64,000 nucleotides of DNA from Capnocytophaga bilenii (GTDB lineage Bacteria; Bacteroidota; Bacteroidia; Flavobacteriales; Flavobacteriaceae), in assembly GCF_017565765.1 (NCBI RefSeq), contig NZ_JAGDYP010000003.1, positions 1-64,000 of the forward strand, given 5' to 3'. A program made the translations under genes and the position numbers. The notes beneath the pieces are model-generated. The model saw only the letters and a program-made list of their open reading frames with translations. It was not told the DNA's origin and did no database searches. Below are positions 23,227 through 31,253 of this stretch, piece by piece. Each line of letters starts with the position of its first letter. Within the stretch, counting starts at the first letter, position 1.

Positions 23227-23910
23227 ATGAATATTAAAGATTGGGCTGATGATGATAAGCCTCGTGAGAAGCTAATGGTACGTGGTAAAGGGGCTCTCAG
23301 TGATGCGGAGCTTTTGGCGATATTGCTGGGGTCGGGTACCACTAATGAGAGTGCGGTGGCACTGAGTAGGCGTATATTGGCTTCGGTAGATAATCGTTTG
23401 ACGTTGTTGGGAAAGCAATCTCTACAACAATTGCAGCAGTTTAAAGGTATTGGTCAGGCAAAGGCTATTACTATTTTGGCGGCTGCTGAATTGGGTAGGC
23501 GTTGTAGTGCTGAAAGTCCTGAGCCTTTGCCTAAAATAGGAAGCTCTTCGGCAGTATTTAGGCTGATGCAACCTCTAATAGGGGATTTGCCTCACGAGGA
23601 GTTTTGGGTGCTTTATATGAATAGTGCAAATAAGGTAGTTCATAAAGCTCCTCTTTTTAAAGGTGGAATTGATGAAACTATTGTAGATATACGTTTGCTT
23701 TTTAAGATTGCATTGGAATGGTGTGCTGTACAGATTATATTGGTGCATAATCATCCTTCGGGCAATACAACCCCCAGCCGACAGGACTTTGAACTTACTG
23801 AAAAGGTGGGGAAAGCGGGTAAAACACTTGATGTGAAACTTATAGACCACGTAATTATTACAGAAAAAGATTACTATAGCTTTATGGATAGTGGTGTTAT
23901 TATTTATTAA
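23227..23910 (+). CDS. radC: RadC family JAB-domain protein
   Basis: 227 residues. N-terminal UPF0758 helical part DDKPREKLMVRGKGALSDAE-type with helix-hairpin-helix-like LQQFKGIGQAKAITILAAAELG (about 69-90); C-terminal JAB/MPN+ metal motif: E near 137, HNHPSGNTTPSRQD (about 173-186), followed by ITEKDYYSFMDSG. The metal ligands (E, H-x-H, D) are all present. Although named for DNA repair, the function of RadC is unsettled. Confidence 0.94.
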   Translation: MNIKDWADDDKPREKLMVRGKGALSDAELLAILLGSGTTNESAVALSRRILASVDNRLTLLGKQSLQQLQQFKGIGQAKAITILAAAELGRRCSAESPEPLPKIGSSSAVFRLMQPLIGDLPHEEFWVLYMNSANKVVHKAPLFKGGIDETIVDIRLLFKIALEWCAVQIILVHNHPSGNTTPSRQDFELTEKVGKAGKTLDVKLIDHVIITEKDYYSFMDSGVIIY

Positions 23911-23922
23911 AAAGAAATTACA

Positions 23923-24681
23923 ATGAGAGATATTGTACGTGCAGCTAAATTATTTGCTGAGATTAATGAATTATTGATATCTAGTGGTGCTAACACACGG
24001 CGTGTGGAGCGCAATGTAGAGCGTATATCGAACGCATTGAACTATCATTGTGAGAATTTTTATTCGCATTCGGCTATCGTACTCACTGTTACAGATAAGG
24101 CTACTAAAGAAAAGGAAACTATAGTGCGTACTATATCGCATCACGGGGTGAATTTTAGTGCTATTTCGGATATTAGTATTCTTTCGTGGGAGACTATAGA
24201 AAAGGGATTGCCCATAGAGGAAATAGAGGAGCAAGTAGAGACTATTAAAGCTAAACCGCACTATAATCGTTATTTGATGTGGTTTTTTGTGTCGGTAGCC
24301 GGTGGAGCGCTTGCTTATGTATTTGGTCAGCAGCAAGCAAGCTATGGTGAGTTTGCGCTTTCGTTTATAGCTACTTTAGTAGGGCTATGGGGGCGATACT
24401 TACTGCAACTTAAGAAATTTAACGTGTATATATGCTGGGCGTGGGCTGCTTTTGTGTCGGTATCAGTAATTAGTGTATTTAAGCATTTGGGGGTAGAAAC
24501 GTATCATAATGCATTGGCAGCTTGTGTGTTGTGGTTGGTGCCTGGTGTGCCGCTTATCAATGGTTTTATAGATTTGCTTTCGGGAATTGTAGTATCGGGA
24601 CTGGCTAAACTTACGCACGCTGCGATGCTGGTATTTATGATTTCAGTAGGTTTTTATTTAGCATTACATTTGTGGTTATGA
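23923..24681 (+). CDS. Threonine/serine exporter ThrE, N-terminal-type subunit (DUF1212)
   Basis: 252 residues. The soluble N-terminal half has the ThrE signature RAAKLFAEINELLISSGANT (about 5-24) and RRVERNVERISNAL, FYSHSAIVLTVTD; the second half has about five membrane helices from residue 112. In Bacteroidetes and others ThrE is split into this protein and a DUF3815-type partner, here the next gene, which overlaps by four bases (ATGA). Probably exports threonine and/or serine by proton-motive force. Confidence 0.88.
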   Translation: MRDIVRAAKLFAEINELLISSGANTRRVERNVERISNALNYHCENFYSHSAIVLTVTDKATKEKETIVRTISHHGVNFSAISDISILSWETIEKGLPIEEIEEQVETIKAKPHYNRYLMWFFVSVAGGALAYVFGQQQASYGEFALSFIATLVGLWGRYLLQLKKFNVYICWAWAAFVSVSVISVFKHLGVETYHNALAACVLWLVPGVPLINGFIDLLSGIVVSGLAKLTHAAMLVFMISVGFYLALHLWL

Positions 24682-25235
24682 ATTTTCTTGATGTATTTAT
24701 AGGTTTATCGGAGCGTATTTTTTGGTCGATGTGGATATCTATAGGCTTTGCTCTTTTGTTTAACACACCGCGCCGTGCTCTTTGGATTACGGGGGTATTA
24801 GGTGGTGTAGGCTGGGGGATAAAGTTTGTACTTTTGGCAACGCTTATGCCCGAACAGATTGTTACTACTTCTTTTTTGGGGGCTTGTGCAGTGGGCTTGC
24901 TTGCAGTGTATTTTGCTCATAGGGTGCATACTCCTCCTATTGTATTTACCATTCCTGCGGTTATCAATATGATACCTGGTAAATACGGCTACGAGTTTAT
25001 GATGAATACTATCAAAATAGTTACGATAAAAACCCCACAGGAGGAAACCCTTACCCTTATCTATGAAACGATAAAATTGGGCTTGCAAACAGGCTTTATA
25101 ACGATGTGTTTGGCTTTTGGGGTAATTACTCCTCTACTGCTATTCAATACTTATTCGGTAAAAGGAAAGGATTTGAATGCTTTTATCAAGAAGAGATTGC
25201 TAAATAAGAACAAGGACAAAAACAATAGCTATTAG
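24678..25235 (+). CDS. Threonine/serine exporter ThrE_2 (DUF3815) subunit
   Basis: 185 residues, five hydrophobic helices. MSIGFALLFNTPRRAL-like segment SIGFALLFNTPRRAL (about 21-35), VPAVINMIPGKYGYEF-type segment IPAVINMIPGKYGYE (about 92-106) and FITMCLAFGVITPLLLF (about 133-149) are characteristic of the family. The start is the ATG overlapping the stop of the preceding gene. Its 3' end overlaps that of the convergent oxidoreductase gene by four bases. Confidence 0.88.
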   Translation: MNFLDVFIGLSERIFWSMWISIGFALLFNTPRRALWITGVLGGVGWGIKFVLLATLMPEQIVTTSFLGACAVGLLAVYFAHRVHTPPIVFTIPAVINMIPGKYGYEFMMNTIKIVTIKTPQEETLTLIYETIKLGLQTGFITMCLAFGVITPLLLFNTYSVKGKDLNAFIKKRLLNKNKDKNNSY

Positions 25236-26290
25236 AGGTATTTTTTTAGTCGTTTGGTAAATCTATTTACATTCATTTCTTGGGGAATATCAATCTTTTG
25301 GAACATTGCATTATATAGAACTTGGGCACATAAGGGGGCGTTGAGCACTCCGCGTGTGCCTAAGCCATTTAATATCCATAGCGGGGTGTGTATTGGGTGC
25401 TGCCCCACCAAGGGGCGTCTATCAGCTACCGTAGGGCGTATGCCTGCCTGATGACTAACAACTTCATAATCGCAGCATATCATCTTTTCTAGTTTCTCAA
25501 TAAGAGCCGTACGACCCGCTTCGGTTATACATTCTGTAAGGTCTTCGGGGTCGTAGGTTGCCCCAACAGTATAAAGGTCGTTACCCAGCGGAATGATAAC
25601 GCCATCGCTTTTTAGGATATTGTTAAGCTTCAAATCAGGTGCGGAAAAAGTAAGCGTTTCACCTTTGCAAGGGCGCATAGGCACATTTTTAAAGTAAGGA
25701 TTATTAGCAACACCACAGCCTTCGCAAAATACTATATTGCGAGCTTCTACACCTTTATAAACTACATATTCTTCGCAAAATTGCAATAGTTCATAATCAA
25801 ATGTTTGCTCATAATATATCCCTTGTTTTTGCCATTGAGCGAGTGCGTTATCAAGATATAGTTTTATATCCAATCTTCCCGTATGTAGTACCTCGCCAAG
25901 TCCAAAAGGCGCTGGTATTGCACTATTCCCCGATGACAATATACACCCTCCTAAATAGTGCTGTAGTACAAGATTATCGGCAGCGGCAAACCAATTGTTT
26001 TGTTCTTCTACCGAAGCAAATTTGCGCCATACAGGCAATGCTTTTCTGAACGATAAGCCAGCTGCTTTTTCTGTTTCCGTATAAAAACTGTCGGCTACCG
26101 AACTCACCTCATCGGCGCGCCATATGGGGGTAAAGCGCTTCAGCACCACAGGGTTATATACCCCTCCTGCAATTCTACTCGTAGGCTGAGAGTGGTCGGA
26201 AATTATACAAAAAGTTTTTTTGTTTTTCTCAAGAAAATGACCCAAAGTAACCCCTGCTAATCCAGCCCCAATGATAATACAATCGTACAT
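25232..26290 (-). CDS. FAD-dependent oxidoreductase, DAO family
   Basis: 352 residues. Rossmann FAD motif IIIGAGLAGVTLGHFLEKN (about 5-23), then SRIAGGVYNPVVLKRF (about 38-53) and the C-terminal ATH-like GIRPTVADRRPLVGQHP and ILNGLGTRGVLNAPL (about 308-322). The family oxidises glycine, D-amino acids or related amines. The substrate cannot be read. It is the last gene of the nrdB-ribD operon, with one base between it and ribD. Confidence 0.87.
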   Translation of the reverse strand: MYDCIIIGAGLAGVTLGHFLEKNKKTFCIISDHSQPTSRIAGGVYNPVVLKRFTPIWRADEVSSVADSFYTETEKAAGLSFRKALPVWRKFASVEEQNNWFAAADNLVLQHYLGGCILSSGNSAIPAPFGLGEVLHTGRLDIKLYLDNALAQWQKQGIYYEQTFDYELLQFCEEYVVYKGVEARNIVFCEGCGVANNPYFKNVPMRPCKGETLTFSAPDLKLNNILKSDGVIIPLGNDLYTVGATYDPEDLTECITEAGRTALIEKLEKMICCDYEVVSHQAGIRPTVADRRPLVGQHPIHTPLWILNGLGTRGVLNAPLCAQVLYNAMFQKIDIPQEMNVNRFTKRLKKYL

Positions 26291-26291
26291 T

Positions 26292-27347
26292 TCACCCTCT
26301 TTGTTTGTTGTTTTTATAAATCTGATAATAACTTGTAGCCCCCTCTTTTTTTATGCCTTCTGAAAAATAAGGTGCTTTTACCCCCTCTTTAAGTACAGTT
26401 TTGCCCGTAGCTATATAAGCCTCATCCCATAGTCCGTTTTTAATAAACTCCTGCAAGGTATAGCTGCCCCCCTCTACTATCAAACTTTGTATCTGTTTTT
26501 GGTAGAGCACCTTGCACAGCTGCGGTAAAACATCTGCCGAGAAATCTATCAAAGCTACTTCGGTATTTTTAAGCTCTTTTTCAGCTATAAAAGTACAATG
26601 TTGTTTGTCAGCCAAAAACAATGTAGGTTGCGAGTCATTCCATACTTTGAAGTTTTTAGGGCTACGCAAGTAAGGGTCTATAATCACGCGCAACGGATTA
26701 TGTCCATACCACTCACGAGTGTCCAATGAAGGATTATCAGCAATTACCGTATTCACCCCCACCAAGATAGCCTGTTCACGACTGCGCATCAGGTGAGCGT
26801 ATTGTCGTGCTTCAGCGCAGCTAATCCAGTGAGGAGCAACTTCATCTTTGTGAGCGGGTGCTATAAAGCCATCACTACTCTGTGCCCATTTCAAAAATAT
26901 ATAAGGGCGTTGCTTGTTGTGATAGGTAAAAAAACGCTTATTTAGTTCCAAGCATTCTGCTTCGCATACACCTACAGTTACAGCTATCCCTGCCGCCCTC
27001 AATTGGTCAATACCCTTGCCCGCAACAGCCGCAAAAGGATCAGTAGTACCAATCACCACACGCCCAATGCGATGCTTAATGATAAGCTCCGTACAAGGCG
27101 GCGTTTTTCCGTAGTGGCAACAAGGCTCTAAATTCACATATAGCGTACTATAAGGCAGCAAGTTTTTTTCTTTTACCGAAGCTATGGCGCGCACCTCAGC
27201 GTGTCCCTCGCCAGAACGCTGATGCCATCCCTCGCCTATAATCCTACCCTCATAAACAACAACACTACCTACCAAAGGGTTGGGGTAGGTAGTGCCTAAA
27301 CCATTATATGCTAATTCAATACATCTATTTATAAAAGCTTCATCCAT
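26292..27347 (-). CDS. ribD: Bifunctional riboflavin deaminase/reductase
   Basis: 351 residues. The deaminase domain (about 1-145) has zinc motif HAEVRAI (about 49-55) and PCCHYGKTPPC (about 74-84); the reductase domain (about 147-351) begins RPYIFLKWAQSSDGFIA and contains VGVNTVIADNPSLDTRE and VEGGSYTLQEFI. It performs two successive steps of riboflavin synthesis (deamination then NADPH reduction). Two bases separate it from nrdB. Confidence 0.95.
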   Translation of the reverse strand: MDEAFINRCIELAYNGLGTTYPNPLVGSVVVYEGRIIGEGWHQRSGEGHAEVRAIASVKEKNLLPYSTLYVNLEPCCHYGKTPPCTELIIKHRIGRVVIGTTDPFAAVAGKGIDQLRAAGIAVTVGVCEAECLELNKRFFTYHNKQRPYIFLKWAQSSDGFIAPAHKDEVAPHWISCAEARQYAHLMRSREQAILVGVNTVIADNPSLDTREWYGHNPLRVIIDPYLRSPKNFKVWNDSQPTLFLADKQHCTFIAEKELKNTEVALIDFSADVLPQLCKVLYQKQIQSLIVEGGSYTLQEFIKNGLWDEAYIATGKTVLKEGVKAPYFSEGIKKEGATSYYQIYKNNKQRG

Positions 27348-27349
27348 AA

Positions 27350-28309
27350 TTAGAAAAGATCGTTTTCGCTGATGCTCTTATCGTGTTTAGTATAAGCTGT
27401 AGGTCGTTTTGCAAAAAAATCATCCAGTTCATTACTAAAAACCTCCTCTTCAAACCAAAGCATCGGTTTAGCCTCATCAGCACTGATGTTAAAAGGCTTG
27501 CCCAATCCCAACTGGGTAAGCGAATCATCTAAGCGGTAACGCATATAGTTTGACAAGTCCTTTTTGCTAAAGAAATCCAACTCCCCTTGTTCAAAAATCC
27601 AATCAAGCATCTTATCTTCCAACAAAATGTAGTTCCTGATAAACTCTGTAGCATCTTTTTCTGCCTTAGCCTTCATTTCTGGCTTTTCTTCAAAAATCTT
27701 TTTCAGTATATAAATACCCGCATTAGCGTGAAGTTGCTCATCTATCGATGTCCAAGCAATAATATTCGCTACATTCTTCAAATACCCCTTGAAACGCGTA
27801 AATGACAATATAGTAGCAAACTGACTGAAAAGTGAAGCGTTTTCTATGATAAGCGTAAAGAATAAAATACGCTCCATAGCATTCTCGCGGTTTTTAGCAA
27901 GATACTCCTTCAGCACCCCACTGCGTTCTTTAAATACAGGCACTTCTAATAAGTTCTCAAACTCATTGTTGTAGCCCAATACCTCCAACAAGCGCGCATA
28001 AGCCTCGCTATGGCGAAATTCACATTCAGCAAAAGTAGCCCCCAAACCATTAAATTCTGGCTTTGGGAACAAATCGTAAAGATCTCCCCAAAATGTCTTT
28101 ACCGATACCTCTACCTGAGCAATACCCAATAAAGCTCGCTTTACCGCTTCCTGCTCACTAAAACTAAGATTCGACTTAAAGTCCTGAATGTCGGCAGTAA
28201 ATTCCACCTCCGAGTGCACCCAAAACGACTGGTGCATAGCGTTTACAAACTCCATAACCTCTGGATATTCAAAGGGTTTGTAGTTCTCTCGCTTGTCAAA
28301 AATACCCAT
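27350..28309 (-). CDS. nrdB: Ribonucleotide reductase class I beta subunit
   Basis: 319 residues from MGIFDKRENY, chosen over an upstream start lying in the promoter region. Diiron ligands and radical Tyr are visible: E97-F-R-H100 in AECEFRHSEAY with Tyr104 at the position of the class Ia radical Tyr, Glu in IENASLFSQF (about 163) and E/H in SIDEQLHANAG (about 193-203). It supplies the radical to NrdA (not in the window) for dNTP synthesis. First gene of the operon with ribD and the DAO oxidoreductase. Confidence 0.95.
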   Translation of the reverse strand: MGIFDKRENYKPFEYPEVMEFVNAMHQSFWVHSEVEFTADIQDFKSNLSFSEQEAVKRALLGIAQVEVSVKTFWGDLYDLFPKPEFNGLGATFAECEFRHSEAYARLLEVLGYNNEFENLLEVPVFKERSGVLKEYLAKNRENAMERILFFTLIIENASLFSQFATILSFTRFKGYLKNVANIIAWTSIDEQLHANAGIYILKKIFEEKPEMKAKAEKDATEFIRNYILLEDKMLDWIFEQGELDFFSKKDLSNYMRYRLDDSLTQLGLGKPFNISADEAKPMLWFEEEVFSNELDDFFAKRPTAYTKHDKSISENDLF

Positions 28310-28342
28310 AGTAATTATTATTTTTTTGTTTTTCTTGAGGTG

Positions 28343-28350
28343 CAAAGATA
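28343..28350 (-). promoter_or_regulatory. -7 box TATCTTTG of the nrdB operon
   Basis: CAAAGATA on the plus strand, 34 bp before the nrdB ATG. Confidence 0.65.
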
Positions 28351-28364
28351 AGAAAGTATTACCA

Positions 28365-28401
28365 AAAAAGTACTGCTAACGAAAAGAAAAATCGTTAGCA
28401 G
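28365..28401 (-). terminator. Terminator of the glycogen operon
   Basis: CTGCTAACGA (28373-28382) pairs with TCGTTAGCAG (28392-28401); read on the minus strand the hairpin is followed by TACTTTTTTGG. It lies between the 78-aa gene and the nrdB promoter. Confidence 0.8.
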
Positions 28402-28430
28402 TCCCCACTTTTAATCCTTCCTACTTGATA

Positions 28431-28667
28431 TTAAGGCAAATAGATCTGATTGTTCATTAGCCCCTCCTCATCCTTATTATGAGGCTGCTTCTTTTCCATT
28501 GTTTTCGCATACAGAAACTCCTCACTGCTCAAGTGAGTCTTATTTCTCTCTGTCGCATTATTACGGGTGTCCAAAGCGCTACCCACTCCAGACATTTCTC
28601 CCACATCATCCAAGACAATCTCCTCACGGAGATTCTCTTTCACAAGTTTTTGATTCTCTAATTTCAT
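28431..28667 (-). CDS. Small hypothetical protein at the end of the glycogen operon
   Basis: 78 residues beginning MKLENQKLVKENLREEIV, hydrophilic, no cysteine, no membrane segment, with a Gly/Ser-containing middle (GEMSGVGSALDTRNN) and a charged C-terminus. It follows the GH57 gene by 42 bp and precedes a good terminator, so it appears to be the last gene of the operon. No family is recognised. It could be a small regulator or a non-conserved frame; its position between GH57 and terminator favours a gene. Confidence 0.5.
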   Translation of the reverse strand: MKLENQKLVKENLREEIVLDDVGEMSGVGSALDTRNNATERNKTHLSSEEFLYAKTMEKKQPHNKDEEGLMNNQIYLP

Positions 28668-28709
28668 TTTGTCTGTTTTTTTTAATTATTAAATACGTTA
28701 TTAAGTTCC

Positions 28710-29918
28710 TTATTTCGAGGCTTCCTTATAATGCTTTACCCTATCAATAAAATCGCTCAATACGTTCATATAATTGATAAAAGCCTCATAAGGAGAGTCA
28801 TACGGAAGTACATACTTATGGTAATCAGCCCCCGAAAATAGTTTCGTACGCATAAAGTAAAAATGTTCACTTGCTTGCAACCTACTATAATCGTCTATCA
28901 AGTCCGCATCCTTCAATTTCCTCACCAAAGGCTGAACTTTAAAAAGCTCACTAAAAGCCTCTTTTTGCAATTCGTTACCCATCCACGAAGTAATATCACG
29001 CTCCTCATCAGTCCACGATATAGGGTAAGGAACAGGCAAAATATCTTTCGCAGGATATTTCTTCGCTACCTCTTTAGGTAATAAAAACTGATAATTAGCA
29101 CTATCTTCCATTATATGCGCTATAAAATAACGCAAAAATTCAAATATACCACTCTCTTTGCGTTGGTAATGCCCTATTACCTCGTAGTTCATAAACAAGT
29201 TCAGCACATCAGTCTCCTTCAAGCTCTCCGATACCCAATGCGCATATTTTTCCGAAGTAAGAGGATATTCACTCCAATTTTTATCCGAAAAACGAATCGC
29301 TATATCATCACTCAATTTACTATTCTTAAGCAGCAAGCTCAAGCTGTCGTCTATTGCGTTTTTATATACAAAATTCGGACTCTTCCACCCAAGTACGTGT
29401 TTTGCACCATCAGTAAGCATAGTCTTAAAGCCCAATTTCGCCACACGCTCACCTATCTTATCCGAGTATATAAGCGATGTATTTCTGAAGGTAACAGGTT
29501 TCTTCCCAAAGAGTTGTTTTATAGCCGTAGCGTGGCGCTTTACTTGTTGTTCAAACTCATCAGTATCTTCCGATAATGAAGCCAATGAATGCGAATACGT
29601 CTCAGCCAAAAACTCTACATTACCCGTGTCTGCCAATTCCTTAAAGCTGCGCAACACCTCTGGAGTATGCATCTCAAATTGGTCTATTGCCGAGCCCGAA
29701 ATCGAAAAAGCTACTTTAAACTTCCCTTCATATTTCTTTATCAGCTCTAGCAGCAACCCATTAGCTGGCAAATAACAATTCTCAGCAAGATCTTCAAGCT
29801 CAGAACGATTCATATAGTTGTCAAAGTAATTATGTTTCTTACCTATATCAAAAAATTGATACTTTCTAAGACGTTCAGGATGGTGAATTTGAAAATAAAT
29901 GCAAATCGACTTTTTCAT
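28710..29918 (-). CDS. Glycoside hydrolase family 57 (alpha-amylase-type)
   Basis: 402 residues. The GH57 opening CIYFQIHHPERLRKYQFF (about 5-22, equivalent to the HxP motif), KVAFSISGSAIDQFE (about 68-82), the region VEFLAETYSHSLASL (about 100-114) with the nucleophile-side Glu family motif, and LLTDGAKHVLGW-like MLTDGAKHVLGWKSPN (about 179-194) are visible. It probably trims or rearranges alpha-glucan. Its start overlaps the GT4 stop by four bases, so the two are translationally coupled. Confidence 0.88.
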   Translation of the reverse strand: MKKSICIYFQIHHPERLRKYQFFDIGKKHNYFDNYMNRSELEDLAENCYLPANGLLLELIKKYEGKFKVAFSISGSAIDQFEMHTPEVLRSFKELADTGNVEFLAETYSHSLASLSEDTDEFEQQVKRHATAIKQLFGKKPVTFRNTSLIYSDKIGERVAKLGFKTMLTDGAKHVLGWKSPNFVYKNAIDDSLSLLLKNSKLSDDIAIRFSDKNWSEYPLTSEKYAHWVSESLKETDVLNLFMNYEVIGHYQRKESGIFEFLRYFIAHIMEDSANYQFLLPKEVAKKYPAKDILPVPYPISWTDEERDITSWMGNELQKEAFSELFKVQPLVRKLKDADLIDDYSRLQASEHFYFMRTKLFSGADYHKYVLPYDSPYEAFINYMNVLSDFIDRVKHYKEASK

Positions 29919-31219
29919 AGTTCTTCTTTTTGTGTGATTGATTGATAAATTTGTTTAAGTTTCAGTGAGGCATTTTCCCATTTAAGTTCATTCACTTCGT
30001 TATAACCCTCACGTTGCATATGATTAGATAAGGCAGGATAAGTCAGTACCCCATAAATAGCGTCAGCAAGCGCATCTATATCCCAATAATCCACTTTTAT
30101 TGCGTGATCCAATACCTCCGCTACCCCCGATTGTTTCGATATAATAGTAGGAACCCCCGAGCGCATAGCCTCCAATGGCGATATCCCAAAAGGCTCCGAT
30201 ACCGATGGCATCACATACACATCGCTATATCTAAACATTCGTTGCACATCATTTCCGCGCAAAAAGCCCGTAAAGTGAAACCTCGTGCCCAAGCCCAATT
30301 GTGCCACACGGCGCACCAAAGGGTTCATCTTTTCACCGCTACCAGCCATCACAAAGCGCACATTAGGCACGCGTTTTAGTACTTTCGCAGCAGCTTCCAC
30401 AAAGTATTCAGGACCCTTTTGCAAGGTAATACGTCCCAAGAAAGTTACTATCTTATCCTTAATGCCGCGCTCCTCTTTTTCCTCTGTATCAGTCTTAAAG
30501 TCCACCGCATTGTGCACTGTGATCACCTTTTCAGGAGCAATGCCATATTTTTCTATTACTATATTACGAGTCCAGTTACTTACCGTTACCACCACATCGG
30601 CAGCCTCCATACCCCGCTTTTCAATATCGTATACCAAAGTGTTGCGGTTATATTCGCCACCGCGGTCATATTCAGTAGCGTGCACGTGCACTATCAGCGG
30701 TTTGCCCGATAGCTGTTTAGCAATCATCCCTGCGCTATAAGTCAGCCAATCGTGAGCGTGAATCACATCAAAATCGTAATTCTTAGCCACAGTACCCGCC
30801 ACCAAAGCATAGCGGTATACTTCTTCCATCAGGTTCGCTCCGTATTTACCCGAAAACTGAAACTTGTTGTGGTACGATATGCGTTCCCTGTTTTCACCCG
30901 CTTTTAGGTAAGCATCACGCTCACGCGCAAAAGTCTCTGGGTCAAGATAAGGCACCAAGTTAGAGCCTATCTCCATAAAGTTGATATGTTTCCAAAAATC
31001 CTCAATCTTCTCGGTATTTTGTAGCATCTCCACATCACTCGCATTGATAATTTTCGCCGCGCTCGCATCTTCATCACCACTGGCTTTTGGCATTACAAAT
31101 AGTACTTCTACATCATTTTTGGCAAGACCTTGGGCTATCCCCAAGCACGCCGTGCCAAGACCACCACTGATGTGTGGCGGAAATTCCCACCCAAACATTA
31201 ATACTCTCACATTCTTCAT
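29915..31219 (-). CDS. GT4-family glycosyltransferase, glycogen/starch synthase-like
   Basis: 434 residues, GT-B fold. The N-terminus RVLMFGWEFPPHISGGLGTA (about 4-23) carries the nucleotide-sugar-binding loop of glycogen-synthase-like enzymes; DVIHAHDWLTYSAG (about 152-165); the C-terminal donor site has FLGRITLQKGPEYFVEAA (about 262-279) and EPFGISPLEAMRSGVP (about 349-364) with the E-x7-E pair. In Bacteroidetes this enzyme, next to GH57 and GDE genes, acts as the glycogen synthase. The donor (ADP- or UDP-glucose) is not determined from sequence. Confidence 0.88.
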   Translation of the reverse strand: MKNVRVLMFGWEFPPHISGGLGTACLGIAQGLAKNDVEVLFVMPKASGDEDASAAKIINASDVEMLQNTEKIEDFWKHINFMEIGSNLVPYLDPETFARERDAYLKAGENRERISYHNKFQFSGKYGANLMEEVYRYALVAGTVAKNYDFDVIHAHDWLTYSAGMIAKQLSGKPLIVHVHATEYDRGGEYNRNTLVYDIEKRGMEAADVVVTVSNWTRNIVIEKYGIAPEKVITVHNAVDFKTDTEEKEERGIKDKIVTFLGRITLQKGPEYFVEAAAKVLKRVPNVRFVMAGSGEKMNPLVRRVAQLGLGTRFHFTGFLRGNDVQRMFRYSDVYVMPSVSEPFGISPLEAMRSGVPTIISKQSGVAEVLDHAIKVDYWDIDALADAIYGVLTYPALSNHMQREGYNEVNELKWENASLKLKQIYQSITQKEEL

Positions 31220-31253
31220 ATAATTAACAGTTTTAAACTATTACTAAAACTCA

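Noticed and set aside
30285-30740. 151-codon plus-strand frame inside the GT4 gene
   Set aside because: Opposite strand to a clear GT4 enzyme and without family motifs.
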